A stretch of 64,000 nt of DNA, taken from assembly GCF_030209745.1 (NCBI RefSeq), contig NZ_JARVRJ010000002.1, positions 124,001-188,000 of the forward strand, written 5' to 3'. A model generated the notes under the pieces. That model saw only the letters and a program-made list of their open reading frames with translations, ran no database searches and had not been told where the DNA came from. The stretch comes from Arthrobacter sp. fls2-241-R2A-200 (GTDB lineage Bacteria; Actinomycetota; Actinomycetes; Actinomycetales; Micrococcaceae). A program made the translations under genes and the position numbers. Shown piece by piece: positions 36,801 through 47,800 of the stretch (its first letter is position 1; each line of letters starts with the position of its first letter).

Positions 36801-37547
36801 TCATTCAGTGCGTGCTTGGTCTTCTGGTCCGGACAATACCGCTGACAGTTCTCCCGAATGGGGGCCATCCGCGTACAAGCCGTACTTCGCGATGTACTGG
36901 ACCACCCCGTCCGGCACAAGGTACCAGACTGGATTGCCCGCCCCTACACGAATGCGGCAATCGGTGGAAGAGATAGCCATGGCAGGGACCTCGAGCAAGC
37001 TGACGTCATCAGTCCTCCCGAGGTCGTTCAATTCATGCCCAGGCCGGGTTACCCCCACAAAGTGGGCCAAGGACCACAGCTCGTCAACGTCTTTCCATGA
37101 CAGGATCTGAGCCAAGGCATCAGCGCCGGTGATGAAGAACAGATCGGCGTCCGGCCGCAGCTGGCGCAGGTCCCGGAGTGTGTCAATGGTGAAGGTCGGG
37201 CCCGGACGATCGACGTCTACCCGGCTCACCGTGAAACGGGGATTCGAGGCGGTGGCGATGACCGTCATCAAGTAACGGTGCTCTGGCTCGCTGACAAGCT
37301 TGTGAGACTTTTGCCACGGCTGGCCAGTGGGCACGAAAACCACTTCATCGAGGTCAAACTTGGCTGCAACTTCACTTGCAGCCACGAGGTGGCCGTGATG
37401 GATGGGATCAAACGTTCCACCCATCACGCCCAGCCGAAGCCTGGGCCCCGACTCCGCGCGCGGTGTTGCGGCGATAATTTCAGTGGCCCTTGTGGGTGTG
37501 CTTGTTGGGGTGCTGGCGATGCGGATCGGAGTGCTCTTCCACAGCAT
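36801..37547 (-). CDS. nadD: Nicotinate-nucleotide adenylyltransferase
   Basis: NadD converts nicotinate mononucleotide to deamido-NAD. The core is complete: [11 protein letters not shown] (H-x-G-H nucleotidyl-transferase motif), [17 protein letters not shown] and [11 protein letters not shown]. The start is uncertain: no canonical start codon lies between the small membrane gene's stop and the first strand ([11 protein letters not shown]). The listed ATG at 37547 overlaps that gene by 68 bp. An ATT at 37478, nine bases after AAGGG, would fit the layout but is not canonical. GTG/ATG at the end of the first strand would remove a beta strand. Confidence 0.9.
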   Translation of the reverse strand: MLWKSTPIRIASTPTSTPTRATEIIAATPRAESGPRLRLGVMGGTFDPIHHGHLVAASEVAAKFDLDEVVFVPTGQPWQKSHKLVSEPEHRYLMTVIATASNPRFTVSRVDVDRPGPTFTIDTLRDLRQLRPDADLFFITGADALAQILSWKDVDELWSLAHFVGVTRPGHELNDLGRTDDVSLLEVPAMAISSTDCRIRVGAGNPVWYLVPDGVVQYIAKYGLYADGPHSGELSAVLSGPEDQARTE

Positions 37548-37713
37548 CGTGGCGGTTGCCCAGGTTGGTATAGGAAAGGGCAACGAACATCAAAACCAAA
37601 AAGATTGCGAACATCGAAACGCCAAAGACCCACGGCTCGGCCCAGAGGGGGGCGGGTTGCTCATGGGCGGTCTCCGCCTGCGCAATGGACGTGGCGATCT
37701 GCTGAAACAGCAT
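37480..37713 (-). CDS. Small membrane protein upstream of nadD
   Basis: 77 residues with one hydrophobic helix (about 28-47, [20 protein letters not shown]) and a His-rich hydrophilic tail ([23 protein letters not shown]), which could bind metal. ATG 37713 after GGGGAGAAG. Function unknown. Its stop overlaps the longest possible nadD frame. Confidence 0.72.
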   Translation of the reverse strand: MLFQQIATSIAQAETAHEQPAPLWAEPWVFGVSMFAIFLVLMFVALSYTNLGNRHDAVEEHSDPHRQHPNKHTHKGH

Positions 37714-37742
37714 CTTCTCCCCTAGTTGGTTATCAATGGTGT

Positions 37743-37768
37743 ACGACGGCGGAACCTCCCGCCGTCGT
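37743..37768. terminator. Hairpin between proA and the nadD unit
   Basis: ACGACGGCGG and CCGCCGTCGT form a 10-bp stem with loop AACCTC. It would end the obg-proB-proA transcript. Confidence 0.8.
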
Positions 37769-37796
37769 CTGGCTTAACTTCTATGTTACCGCGTCA

Positions 37797-39179
37797 CTAG
37801 CCGCGGACTTGGCCTTCGCCCTGGACGATCCACTTGGTGGTGGTCAACTCTGTCAAGCCCATCGGTCCACGTGCGTGAAGCTTCTGCGTTGAAATGCCCA
37901 CTTCCGCGCCCAGCCCCAGCTCGCCGCCATCTGTGAAGCGCGTGGAAGCGTTCACGATCACGGCGGCCGAGTCGATGTCCGCGATGAACTTCTCGGCATT
38001 GGCCAAATTGTTGGTCAGGATCGCCTCAGTGTGGCCGGTGGTCCATTTCCGGATGTGCCCAACCGCTTCATCCAGGCTGTCCACCATGGCCACCGCGAGG
38101 TCCAGGTCCATGTATTCGGTGGCCCAATCGTCGTCGTCGGCCGGAACCGTTTCCACGTTCGGGCCCAAGGCGGCAGCTGTTCGCGCATCCACATGCAAAG
38201 TCACACCCGCAGACCGCAGGGCCGCGGCCACGGCGGGCAGAACGGTAGAGCCTGAGTGGACCAGAAGCGTCTCGACGGTGTTACAGACGCTGGGCCGCTG
38301 GGTTTTGGCGTTCAGGAGGATGTTGACAGCCATTTCTTCGTTGGCAGACTCATCAATGAAGATATGGACGTTTCCTTCCCCGGTCTCGATCACGGGAACG
38401 GCAGAGTTGGTTACCACGGTCTGGATAAGGTCCCGTCCGCCCCGGGGAATAAGGACATCCACCAGGCCGCGCGCCCGCATCAAAACATTGGCCCCGGCAC
38501 GACCGTATTGATCGATGGATTGGACCGCGTCCGCAGGGAGACCCACAGATTCCAAAGCGTCCCGGAGAACCTGCACCAAGGCCTCATTGGTGTGTGCAGC
38601 AGCGGAACCACCACGGAGAATGACTGCGTTGCCGCTCTTGAGGGCCAAGCCGGCGATGTCCACGGTGACGTTGGGACGGGCCTCATAAATTGCTGCCACC
38701 ACGCCCATGGGTACGTTCACTTGGCGCAGGCGCAGCCCATTGGGCAGCGTTTGTCCGCGCACAACATTGCCGACCGGATCGGGCAAACCCGCCAAGTTTT
38801 CCAAAGCGGCAACAAGGCGGTCAATCCGCTCGGGGGTCAGCGTCAGCCGGTCGAGGAGGGCCGCTGACGTCCCGTTGGCTCGTCCCGCGGCCACATCCTT
38901 TGCGTTGGAGTCCAAAATGTGGCGCTTGCCCTCGAGCAACGCCTGAGCGATGGCATGCAGGGCGCGGTCTTTCCAAGCACGGTTTGCCTGCGCCATGCGT
39001 CGCGCTGCCACACGGGATCGATCGGCGATGGCGTGAACTGCAGCCTGAACGTCGGCCTCTGACAAGGGAACAGCAGCTGCCGCTGGACTGCCGCTTAGCA
39101 CGGGAGCCTCCGGCGTCAGGCTGGCGGTACCGGAAACGTCGGAAATCACTAAGGAGTCAGGAGTCAGCGCTTCAGTCAT
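37797..39179 (-). CDS. proA: Gamma-glutamyl phosphate reductase
   Basis: 460 residues of the aldehyde dehydrogenase superfamily, second step of proline synthesis. The catalytic Cys is in NAKTQRPSVCNTVETLL. The N-terminal 40 residues are an Ala/Ser-rich extension not seen in most homologues. It overlaps proB by four bases (ATGA), so ProB and ProA are made together; channelling of the unstable glutamyl phosphate between them is usual in the family. Confidence 0.95.
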   Translation of the reverse strand: MTEALTPDSLVISDVSGTASLTPEAPVLSGSPAAAAVPLSEADVQAAVHAIADRSRVAARRMAQANRAWKDRALHAIAQALLEGKRHILDSNAKDVAAGRANGTSAALLDRLTLTPERIDRLVAALENLAGLPDPVGNVVRGQTLPNGLRLRQVNVPMGVVAAIYEARPNVTVDIAGLALKSGNAVILRGGSAAAHTNEALVQVLRDALESVGLPADAVQSIDQYGRAGANVLMRARGLVDVLIPRGGRDLIQTVVTNSAVPVIETGEGNVHIFIDESANEEMAVNILLNAKTQRPSVCNTVETLLVHSGSTVLPAVAAALRSAGVTLHVDARTAAALGPNVETVPADDDDWATEYMDLDLAVAMVDSLDEAVGHIRKWTTGHTEAILTNNLANAEKFIADIDSAAVIVNASTRFTDGGELGLGAEVGISTQKLHARGPMGLTELTTTKWIVQGEGQVRG

Positions 39180-40357
39180 GCTCCCAGTTTAGATGAGCGT
39201 GCGGCCCGCAGGAGTACAAGGTCGTCAACATGAACAACTTCACGGTCGTAGCCACGTCCCAGCTCTTGGCCAAGCTCCTGGGTGGTGCGGCCCAGCATAC
39301 GCGGCAGTTCTTCGGAGGAGTAGTTCACCAGGCCCCGGCCGAGCACCACGCCATCGAGTCCAACCATTTCCACAGGATCACCGGCCTCGAACTCACCGGC
39401 GATCTCCGAAATTCCAGCCGGAAGGAGCGATCTGTGTCGATCGCGCACGGCTTTCACAGCGCCGTCGTCGAGCGTTAACCTGCCGTGGACCGTGGCAAGG
39501 TGGGCCAACCACAAGAGCCGGACCGGCTTGCGGGTGCCGTTTACGGCGAACCAGGTTCCGACGTCCTCGCCGGCGAGGGCAGCGGCAGCGTTCGCCGTGG
39601 ACGTCACCAATGCGTGAATTCCCGAGCCGGCAGCGATCGATGCTGCCTGCACTTTGGTCATCATGCCACCGGTTCCAACGCCGGCTTTCCCTGCCTTACC
39701 GATGGTCACGTCCTCGAGGTCCTGCGGGCCGCGGACCAGCGGGATACGCTGCGCACCGTGGGCCGGCGGACCGTCATAAAGGGCGTCGACGTCGGACAGC
39801 AGTACCAAGGCGTCGGCACGGACCAAGTGGGCCACCAAAGCGGCGAGGCGATCGTTGTCTCCGAAACGGATTTCGTGGGTTGCCACGGTGTCGTTTTCAT
39901 TGACGACCGGAACGACGCCGAGATTCAGCAGCCGATCCAGCGCCCGGAAGGCATTGGTGTGCTGCGTGCGCCGCATGAGATCGTCCGCGGTCAGCAGGAC
40001 CTGGCTGACAGTGACGCCGTGGGCGCTGAACGCCTGCGTGTATCGGGCCATCAACAGCCCCTGCCCGACGCTGGCCGCCGCCTGCTGGGTGGCCAGGTCC
40101 TTTGGGCGCTTTGCAAGGCCCAAGGGCGCCAGCCCAGCGGCAATAGCACCGGAGGAGACCAGGATGATCTCAGTACCGGCATTGCGTTTGGCCGCGAGGG
40201 CATCGACCAGACCGGTCAACGACTTCTCGGAGATACCGCCCTTGATGCTGGTCAGCGAGGACGACCCCACCTTGACCACAATCCGCTTGGCAGTAGCTAA
40301 CGCATCACGCTCATGGGCCAGCGGTGTCCCGGGAGTACCGAGGGTCCTAGTCGTCAT
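39176..40357 (-). CDS. proB: Glutamate 5-kinase
   Basis: 393 residues: the amino-acid-kinase domain ([42 protein letters not shown]) and a C-terminal PUA domain from about 300. First, feedback-controlled enzyme of proline synthesis. The frame runs far upstream into obg, but ATG 40357 gives [10 protein letters not shown] and overlaps the obg stop by 11 bp. Confidence 0.95.
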   Translation of the reverse strand: MTTRTLGTPGTPLAHERDALATAKRIVVKVGSSSLTSIKGGISEKSLTGLVDALAAKRNAGTEIILVSSGAIAAGLAPLGLAKRPKDLATQQAAASVGQGLLMARYTQAFSAHGVTVSQVLLTADDLMRRTQHTNAFRALDRLLNLGVVPVVNENDTVATHEIRFGDNDRLAALVAHLVRADALVLLSDVDALYDGPPAHGAQRIPLVRGPQDLEDVTIGKAGKAGVGTGGMMTKVQAASIAAGSGIHALVTSTANAAAALAGEDVGTWFAVNGTRKPVRLLWLAHLATVHGRLTLDDGAVKAVRDRHRSLLPAGISEIAGEFEAGDPVEMVGLDGVVLGRGLVNYSSEELPRMLGRTTQELGQELGRGYDREVVHVDDLVLLRAARSSKLGA

Positions 40358-41933
40358 CACCGGAATCCAAGGCGCTCTCCTTGAGGGCACGGCCTCGCCT
40401 GCCATTGACGGATTCGGTCCAGATGCCTGCCTTGCGCTCTGCTTCGAGCTCGGCGCGGGCGGCAGCTTTGGCCTCTCGACGTTCGACTTGCTCGTCGCGT
40501 TTCTGCGACCGCGTGGGCCGATCCCCGATGTCCGCCACGCGGATGTCGGTTCCACGAGGAGTTGCTAGAAGCTCAGCTCCGGCCATCATGGTGGGCTCCC
40601 AGTCGAAGACCACGCCGTCCTCTTCTCCGATGACAACAGTGTCTCCTGGCTTGGCCCCCACCTTGAACAGCTCAGACTCGACGCCGAGCTTGGCGAGCCT
40701 GTCCGCGAGGTAGCCGATGGCTTCCTCGTTGGTGAAGTCGGTCTGCTTGACCCATCGCACGGGCTTCTCGCCCAAGACGCGGAACAGGGGCTCGAGGTTC
40801 TTTTCTTCGCGCCGGATGGTGAAACCGGACTCGTTGACAGCCCTCGGCCGGAGGACGGGAGGTGCCACTTTGGGAGGAGCCACGGCTACGGCGTCGCGTG
40901 CGGCCTGGACGATCTCCGCCATGGCAAAGCCCAACTGGCGCAAGCCTTCGTGGCTGGTCGCGGATACTTCGAATACGCGATACCCACGGGCTTCAAGGTC
41001 CGGCCGGACGAACTCGGCCATGTCTTTGCCGTCGGGAAGGTCCACCTTGTTGAGGACCACCAGCTTGGGTCGCTCGTTGAGGGGAATCACCTCGCCGTCA
41101 ACACCGGCGTAGCTCATGTCCACTGCGTACTTGTCGAGCTCAGCCTCGATGACGGCGAGATCCGACAGCGGGTCGCGGTCAGCTTCCAAGGTGCCGCAGT
41201 CAAGGACATGCACCAGTGCGGCGCATCGCTCCACGTGGCGCAGGAAATTGTGCCCCAGGCCCTTTCCCTCGCTGGCGCCCTCGATCAATCCGGGCACATC
41301 GGCAATGGTGAAGCGGACTTCTCCGGCCTGGACAACACCAAGGTTCGGGATCAGTGTGGTGAAAGGGTAATCGGCGATTTTGGGCCGCGCAGCAGACATG
41401 GCCGCAATCAGGCTCGACTTGCCCGCGGAGGGGAACCCGACCAAGGCAATATCGGCAATGGACTTCAGTTCCAGGACGATGTCGCTGGATTCGCCTTCAA
41501 TACCAAGCAACGCAAAACCCGGAGCGCGGCGCTTCTGCGACGACAGGGATGCGTTACCAAGGCCGCCCTGGCCACCGGCCGCAGCAACGTATTCAGTGCC
41601 CTCACCGACGAGGTCGGCCAGGACTTCGCCGTCCTTGTTCTTGACCACAGTTCCATCCGGAACAGGGAGGATCAGGGTTTCACCGTTCTTGCCACCGCGC
41701 CAGTCACCCATGCCCGGACCACCGTTGGTGGCGTGGCGGTGAGGCGCATGGTGGTAGTCAAGCAGCGTGGTGGTTTGGGAGGAAACGCGAAGGATCACGT
41801 CACCGCCGTTGCCGCCGTTACCGCCGTCGGGACCGCCGAGCGGCTTGAATTTTTCCCGCTTAACAGAGACACAGCCGTGGCCGCCGGTACCGCCGGATAC
41901 GTGCAGGACTACCCGGTCTACAAAGCTCGCCAC
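40347..41933 (-). CDS. obg: GTPase Obg/CgtA
   Basis: 528 residues: N-terminal glycine-rich Obg fold ([27 protein letters not shown]), the GTPase domain with [18 protein letters not shown] and NKVDLP, and a C-terminal OCT domain plus a long basic tail. A ribosome-associated GTPase acting in 50S assembly and in stress. It follows rpmA, the normal order rplU-rpmA-obg. GTG 41933 with GGAG upstream. Confidence 0.96.
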   Translation of the reverse strand: MASFVDRVVLHVSGGTGGHGCVSVKREKFKPLGGPDGGNGGNGGDVILRVSSQTTTLLDYHHAPHRHATNGGPGMGDWRGGKNGETLILPVPDGTVVKNKDGEVLADLVGEGTEYVAAAGGQGGLGNASLSSQKRRAPGFALLGIEGESSDIVLELKSIADIALVGFPSAGKSSLIAAMSAARPKIADYPFTTLIPNLGVVQAGEVRFTIADVPGLIEGASEGKGLGHNFLRHVERCAALVHVLDCGTLEADRDPLSDLAVIEAELDKYAVDMSYAGVDGEVIPLNERPKLVVLNKVDLPDGKDMAEFVRPDLEARGYRVFEVSATSHEGLRQLGFAMAEIVQAARDAVAVAPPKVAPPVLRPRAVNESGFTIRREEKNLEPLFRVLGEKPVRWVKQTDFTNEEAIGYLADRLAKLGVESELFKVGAKPGDTVVIGEEDGVVFDWEPTMMAGAELLATPRGTDIRVADIGDRPTRSQKRDEQVERREAKAAARAELEAERKAGIWTESVNGRRGRALKESALDSGDDD

Positions 41934-42065
41934 GTGGATCTCCTCAATTGCTGTTCCCAGCGCTGTTGCATACCAGCACGCCGGAGCGTCCTAGTCGATT
42001 GTAATGCGGTTAAAAGAACGGTGGAGCGGGCCCATTGGCCCGCCCCACCGGTTCAGATCTTGTTG

Positions 42066-42329
42066 TTACTCTGCAGCTGCAGCAGCAACAATGTTCACTA
42101 CGCGACGGCCACGGCGAGTACCAAACTCGACAGCACCTGCCTGCAATGCGAACAGGGTGTCGTCGCCACCGCGACCGACGCCTGCGCCGGGGTGGAAGTG
42201 GGTCCCACGCTGGCGAACGATGATTTCGCCGGCCGAAACTACCTGACCACCGAAGCGCTTGACGCCCAGGTACTGTGCGTTGGAGTCACGACCGTTGCGA
42301 GTGGAACTCGCGCCTTTTTTGTGTGCCAT
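42066..42329 (-). CDS. rpmA: 50S ribosomal protein L27
   Basis: 87 residues starting [16 protein letters not shown], with the [13 protein letters not shown] core. The Ala-rich tail is slightly longer than usual. It contacts the tRNA ends in the peptidyl-transferase centre. 59 bp after rplU. Confidence 0.98.
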   Translation of the reverse strand: MAHKKGASSTRNGRDSNAQYLGVKRFGGQVVSAGEIIVRQRGTHFHPGAGVGRGGDDTLFALQAGAVEFGTRRGRRVVNIVAAAAAE

Positions 42330-42388
42330 TTGGAATGCCTGCCTCTAAATTTCTGGGGAAACTGAAAATCTGAACAGAGTAACGAAAG

Positions 42389-42709
42389 TTACGCGATGCT
42401 CGTGATCTTGATCTTGGTCAGTTCCTGACGGTGACCCTGGCGCTTCTTGTAGCCGGTCTTGTTCTTGAACTTCTGGATGACGATCTTGGGGCCACGGAGG
42501 TCCTCAAGGATCTCAGCCGTAACCGTGACCTTGGCCAGGTCCGCAGCAGCGGACGTGACCTTGTCGCCGTCAACCAGCAGCAAGGCGGGCAGCTCAAGCG
42601 TGCTGCCAGCTCCACCGGGGACGCGGTTCAGCGTTACGTAGTCTCCAACGGAAACTTTTTCTTGGCGGCCGCCTGCGCGGACAATCGCGTACACCACTTG
42701 GGCACTCAC
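42389..42709 (-). CDS. rplU: 50S ribosomal protein L21
   Basis: 106 residues; the typical [14 protein letters not shown] start and the C-terminal [16 protein letters not shown] are visible. The GTG at 42709 gives [11 protein letters not shown] second GTG four codons on would give the more usual MVYAIV start; no strong Shine-Dalgarno decides between them. L21 binds 23S rRNA. Confidence 0.95.
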   Translation of the reverse strand: MSAQVVYAIVRAGGRQEKVSVGDYVTLNRVPGGAGSTLELPALLLVDGDKVTSAAADLAKVTVTAEILEDLRGPKIVIQKFKNKTGYKKRQGHRQELTKIKITSIA

Positions 42710-43093
42710 TTCTCTCGACGTTTCTTACTAAATTTGCGTGCGGAACCTTTAACTGGAATCAGGCTTGGTTCGCGCTGTGCCTCAACGCCGTGGACTTCTG
42801 ATCGAAGCCCGCGAGTCATCCCATGAACAATTCCAAGGGGCATAACCCAAGTGTTGGCGTAAGCACCGAAGATCAAGATTACGCTAGTTTGACCTTCAGC
42901 TGCAAATGAGGCCGGGTCCGGAGGCTACCCCGTGACCCGCATCACCAGTGGTATCGGACTCTCCCGGCACCGTGCCCGTCTAGCCTACAGGGTGATTGAC
43001 CATTCGGACGATTCAACGCCCCGGCGCGCCGTGGGAAAGCCCGCGCGCCGTCGGAAAGCCCGTGCGCCGTCGAAAAACCTTCCCGCTGTTTCT
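42710..43093. other. Gap between rplU and thiD-tenA
   Basis: No gene is supported here on either strand. The region holds the leader of the rplU transcript and, near its left end, the three 19-bp repeats listed separately. Confidence 0.6.
43024..43080. repeat. Three 19-bp tandem units after thiD-tenA
   Basis: Units at 43024-43042, 43043-43061 and 43062-43080 share GCGCCGT-C/G-GGAAAGCCC; unit 1 differs from unit 2 at one base and unit 3 at about five. They lie 14 bp beyond the thiD-tenA stop. Confidence 0.85.
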
Positions 43094-44614
43094 TCAGGAG
43101 TAGAGCCTGGGCGCGTCAAAGAAAGCTGTCTCGTACCGGCAGGACTGCCTAAACGCCTCCACCATGGCCTCGCGTTCGCGGGGGGAAGCTGCCGACGCCG
43201 CTGCGTCGGTGAAGTCGATGGCCTTCCGGGTGGCCGCGGCAAAACCTTCATCTGCGTAGGTAGCCAGCCACGCTGCGTATGGATGGGCGGGGTTCGCGCC
43301 GTCATCGATGTAAGCCGAGTGCAGCTGCTGTCCCACCTCGGCATAGAGCCAGTAGCAGGGCAGCACTGCGGCCAGCACCACTGCGTAGCTGCCAGATGAT
43401 GTGGCGGCCAGCAGGTGGTCCACGTAGGACTTGGTGACAGGCCCGGTTATGGTTGTCGCCGTCCTGGTGCTCAACCAGTTCCTGTGCAGCTCTGACTCGA
43501 CCTCCAAGCACATCTGCGATCCCCGGGCCCAGAACAATTGCTCCTCCTCGGTGGGGGCAAGTGCGCCGGCCCGGGCCAGCACCCTTGAGTAGCCGTTGAG
43601 GTAGAGGGCGTCCTGGGCGAGGTAGTACGTGAATTCCGTTTCGTCGAGCGCTCCGGACTGGAGGCCCTGGATGAAGCTGAGTCCGTGAATCGCCTCCAAT
43701 TCAGGTAGCGCTTCCTGCCACAGAACTTTGGCAAACTCCCCCTGCTGGAGCCCTGTGTGGAGATGGTGGAAGTGGTGCACAGGGCCTTTCCCGTGGCCTA
43801 CGCCGAGGACGTCGGACGTAGCCAGCGCCTGAAGCAACCATGGTTTCACTTCGCGCAGGGAGGCCTCCCAGTTACCGGTGCGGACCTGGACTGTGGCTAA
43901 TGCCGATGACAGCGAGCATCCGGTCCCGTGGCTGTTTTCAGTCTCCACCCTGGTGCCGGCTACTTCGATGACGTCTTGGCCGAGGAGACCCGTGGTGTTG
44001 ACCAGGGCGTCGGGGCATTCACTACCGGCCAGGTGGCCTCCCTTGACCAACACCGTGTTTCCGTACTCGGCGGCCAGGCGCTTGCCTTGGTCCAGCGCCG
44101 TAGCCCAGTCCGTTGCCTCGGGCTCCCCCAACAGGACGGCGAGCTCAGGGAGGTTTGGGGTAATGAGGTCCGCCAGGGGCAGGAGTTCCCGCAATGCTGA
44201 CTCTGAGGATTCGCGCAGGAGCCTGTCACCGCTGGAAGCAACCATCACCGGATCTATCACCACGACGGCGGGACGCGCCTTTTCGATCCAGGCCCGAACC
44301 TCATTGATCACAGCGACGTCGCCGAGCATGCCAACCTTGACGGCGTCAACGGCGATATCGTCTCCGATGGCATCCAACTGTTGACGCAAGAACTCAACAG
44401 GGGGGACATGCACGGCACGGACGCCCATGGTGTTCTGTGCTGTCAAAGCCGTGATGGCCGCCATCCCATAGCCTCCCTGCGCAGCGATGCTCTTGAGGTC
44501 CGCCTGAATCCCGGCGCCACCGGACGGATCGGAACCCGCGATGCTCAGCACGCGCGGTATGGAGCGACGCGAAAGGTTCAAAGGGTAAACGGCAGGGTAT
44601 GGCGACGTTGTCAT
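43094..44614 (-). CDS. ThiD-TenA fusion: HMP-phosphate kinase with thiaminase II-like domain
   Basis: 506 residues in two enzymes. Residues 20-270 are ThiD (PRVLSIAGSDPSGGAGIQADL, and the SHGTGCSLSSALA anion hole with GTGC), which phosphorylates hydroxymethylpyrimidine. Residues from about 285 to 506 are TenA: SFIQGLQSG, YYLAQDALYLNGYSRVLA, ATSSGSYAVVLAAVLPCYWLYAEVG with the catalytic Cys, and the C-terminal YETAFFDAP with a Glu. TenA salvages HMP from degraded thiamine. It is preceded by a TPP riboswitch, whose terminal sequence contains the Shine-Dalgarno. Confidence 0.93.
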   Translation of the reverse strand: MTTSPYPAVYPLNLSRRSIPRVLSIAGSDPSGGAGIQADLKSIAAQGGYGMAAITALTAQNTMGVRAVHVPPVEFLRQQLDAIGDDIAVDAVKVGMLGDVAVINEVRAWIEKARPAVVVIDPVMVASSGDRLLRESSESALRELLPLADLITPNLPELAVLLGEPEATDWATALDQGKRLAAEYGNTVLVKGGHLAGSECPDALVNTTGLLGQDVIEVAGTRVETENSHGTGCSLSSALATVQVRTGNWEASLREVKPWLLQALATSDVLGVGHGKGPVHHFHHLHTGLQQGEFAKVLWQEALPELEAIHGLSFIQGLQSGALDETEFTYYLAQDALYLNGYSRVLARAGALAPTEEEQLFWARGSQMCLEVESELHRNWLSTRTATTITGPVTKSYVDHLLAATSSGSYAVVLAAVLPCYWLYAEVGQQLHSAYIDDGANPAHPYAAWLATYADEGFAAATRKAIDFTDAAASAASPREREAMVEAFRQSCRYETAFFDAPRLYS

Positions 44615-44620
44615 GGGACA

Positions 44621-44695
44621 TCCCTTCGCCGGTGCTAACCGGACAGGTTCAACGGGTCTGGATCTCAGCCTGGCCTAATGCCGGCACCCCGTGTC
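44621..44695 (-). promoter_or_regulatory. TPP riboswitch (THI element)
   Basis: The conserved blocks are in order: CGGGGTGCC, GGCTGAGA, ACCCGTTGAACCTGTCCGGT and TAGCACCGGCGAAGGGA. The last block carries AGGGAT seven bases before the ATG, so ligand binding can hide the Shine-Dalgarno; this suggests translational repression by thiamine diphosphate. Confidence 0.95.
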
Positions 44696-44767
44696 AGTTC
44701 CCCAGCTTAACGGCCAATCATGCCGCTGTGTAATTCGGAAGTGCTCGGAACCGCGACCGGAACCGCA

Positions 44768-44809
44768 AAGGACCCGGCAACTCCGCGTAGGCGGAGTTGC
44801 CGGGTCCTT
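44768..44809. terminator. Terminator after RNase E/G
   Basis: A 19-bp perfect stem (44768-44786 with 44791-44809) around loop GTAG. It separates rne from the ThiD-TenA unit downstream. Confidence 0.9.
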
Positions 44810-44821
44810 CAGGTGTTTGCG

Positions 44822-47800
44822 CTACAGTTCCGACGCCGGTACGCCGACTCCGAGGATGATGGGCTCATCCGACGAAGCTTTCTTGGCGGGCTCGGCCGGA
44901 GCCTTTGCCTCGTGGGCCGATCCGCCGGAAGCGGCGCCCACTGTGTGCTCCACGCTTGTCTCGTTGGCAGCACCTTGGGCCCTGCTGGCGCTGCGGTTAC
45001 GGCGGCCACGGCGCGACCCGGAAGCAGGCGCACGGCCCAGATCCTGCTGCGGGGCGGGAGCCGACGTTTCGGGCTCCGCTGCGGCGGGGGCCTGTTCAGC
45101 CGGTTCCTGTCCTGCGGGTGCCTGTCCTGCGTGTGTTTGTTCTGCGGACGCCGGAGCGTCTCCCAGATGAGAGAAAGCCTCAGCCAAAAGGTCCAAGCTC
45201 ATGGCTGGCTTTGCCACTGGCTCCTCGTGGTGTTCGACGAACGGAAGGGCGACTTCCTCGCCGCCAAATCGCAGAACCGGGGTTGAACGGGTCTCGGAGA
45301 CGTCGCTCGCGGCAGGCTCTGCATCGGGCAGCCCGGCCTGGGTGGTTCCCGAAACGGGCTCGCCGGATTCGCCTTGGCGATGCGCCAGCTCCTCGGTGCG
45401 GTGAACCTCGTCGTCGTGCAGGTGCGCGGCATGTGCCGCAGCTGCGATAGTTGCCAGCGCCGCCCTTGTGGCCTCCGCCTTGGCTTGGCGCACCGGGTCC
45501 TGGCTTTCCGTGGGTGCCGAAGGTGCCGGCGCAGGCATGTGGGCTGGAACAGCGGCTTCCGCTGGCCCTTGTCCCCCACCCTTGCCGCGGCGACGCTTGC
45601 GATCGGTCCGGGCAGCGGGAGGTTGGGCCTCGGCGCTCGGCCGGTGATGCTCGGCTGCCACCACGTTGGCGCGGCGGTGTTCCACAGGTTCGTCATGGGT
45701 CACGATGCCACGGCCGGCGCAGTGTTCACACTGCTCGCCAAAGACCTCAAGGAGGCCGGTTCCCATGCGTTTGCGGGTCATCTGGACCAGCCCGAGGGAA
45801 GTCACCTCTGCCACTTGGTGCTTGGTACGGTCCCGCCCGAGGCACTCCACCATGCGCCGGAGAACCAAGTCACGGTTGGACTCCAGCACCATGTCGATGA
45901 AGTCGATCACGATAATGCCGCCGATGTCCCGCAGGCGTAGCTGGCGCACTACTTCTTCAGCAGCTTCGAGGTTGTTCTTGGTGACCGTTTCCTCAAGGTT
46001 TCCGCCGCTGCCGGTGAACTTGCCGGTGTTGACGTCCACCACGGTCATCGCCTCGGTGCGGTCGATGACCAAAGAGCCACCGGAGGGGAGGAAGACCTTG
46101 CGCTCGAGTGCCTTGTGGATCTGTTCGTCGATGCGCCAGGCAGCAAAAATATCCTGGTCCTTGGTCCACTTTTCCAACCGTCCCACCAAGTCAGGCGCAA
46201 CGTAGGTCACGTAGGCCTCGATGGTGTCCCATGCGTCGTCGCCCGAGACAATCAGCTTGGAGAAGTCCTCGTTGAAGACGTCGCGAACAACCTTAATAGT
46301 GAGGTCCGGTTCGCCGTAGAGCAGTTCCGGCGCCAAAACCTTGGTTGAGGACGCTTGGCCCTCGATGCCATCCCACTGTGCGCGCAAGCGGTTGATGTCA
46401 TGGGTCAACTCTTCTTCCGAGGCTCCCTCGGCAGCTGTCCGGACGATGACGCCGGCGTGTTCGGGCAAGCGGTCCTTCAGGATCCGCTTGAGGCGGTTGC
46501 GTTCGACGTCGGGAAGCTTGCGTGAGATACCGGTCATCGAACCGCCCGGCACGTACACCAGGTAGCGCCCGGGCAGGGAAATCTGGCTCGTCAGCCTGGC
46601 GCCCTTGTGGCCCACCGGGTCCTTGGTCACCTGGACCAGCACGGAGTCACCGGACTTCAGCGCGTTTTCGATCCTGCGGGGTTGGCCTTCGAGGTTGACG
46701 GCGTCCCAATTGACCTCGCCTGCGTACAGCACGGCATTCCGGCCGCGTCCGATGTCAACAAACGCAGCTTCCATGGAGGGCAGCACGTTCTGGACCTTGC
46801 CCAGATAGACGTTCCCGATCAGGGAGTCCTGCTGGGTTTTGGACACGAAGTGCTCAGCCAGCACGCCATCCTCGAGGACGGCAATCTGAATCCTGTCGTC
46901 GCGCTGACGGACGATCATTTGCCGGTCCACAGACTCACGGCGGGCAAGGAACTCCGCCTCCGTGATGACCTGGCGGCGGCGTCCGGTCTCGCGGGACTCA
47001 CGGCGCCTTTGCTTCTTGGCCTCAAGCCGCGTGGATCCCTTGACGCTGGTGACGCGGTTGGACGGAGCAGTGTCCGTGACCGGGCGCGGCGCGCGGACCC
47101 GTGTCACCGTGTTGGGCGGGTCGTCATCGGTCCCACCGGTCAGTTCGAGGTCTTGGTCGCCACGGCGACGACGGCGACGACGACGCGACGTCACGCCCTC
47201 CTCAAGTGCTTCCGCTTCCGGGGCGTCCTCATCGTCGGTCTCAGGCTCCGAGGAATCCTCGGGAGCGCCGTTCTCGTCCCGTTCGGTTCCCCGACGGCCC
47301 CTGCGGCCACGGCTGCGGCGACGACGGCGGCTGCCTGCATCTTCAAGCTCATCGTCCGCCACGGTCTCAGCCGCTTCTTCCGGTTCGATCGACTTATCCT
47401 CCGGCGTCGCAACGCGCGGCACGGTCGTCAGGTCGGGGGCCTGGAAAATCATGGACGTGATGGAGACCGGCTCAAGGAAGAGGGACGTCGAGGCGGACGC
47501 AGTTGGTTCCTGCTCCTGTGTTAGTTCCTGTTCCTGTGCTGCTTCCTGTTCCGGGGCGGGGGTCTGCTCTGGTGCCGGTGCCTGCGTGTCTGCTGCAGTC
47601 GGCGTCGTTATTTCGGCCGCCCCTTCAGGGGCAGCTTCTTCGGCTACGGGCGCCTCTGCGGCCTCGACCTTGGGCTTTGCGGTCCGACGACGGCGTACAG
47701 GCTTTTCGGGGGCAGCGTCAGCAGGCGCTTCCGGCTGGGATTCGGCAGCAGCTTCGGGCACGACGGCGGCTTCCTCGCCCAAGCCAGGCAATGGCTCAGT

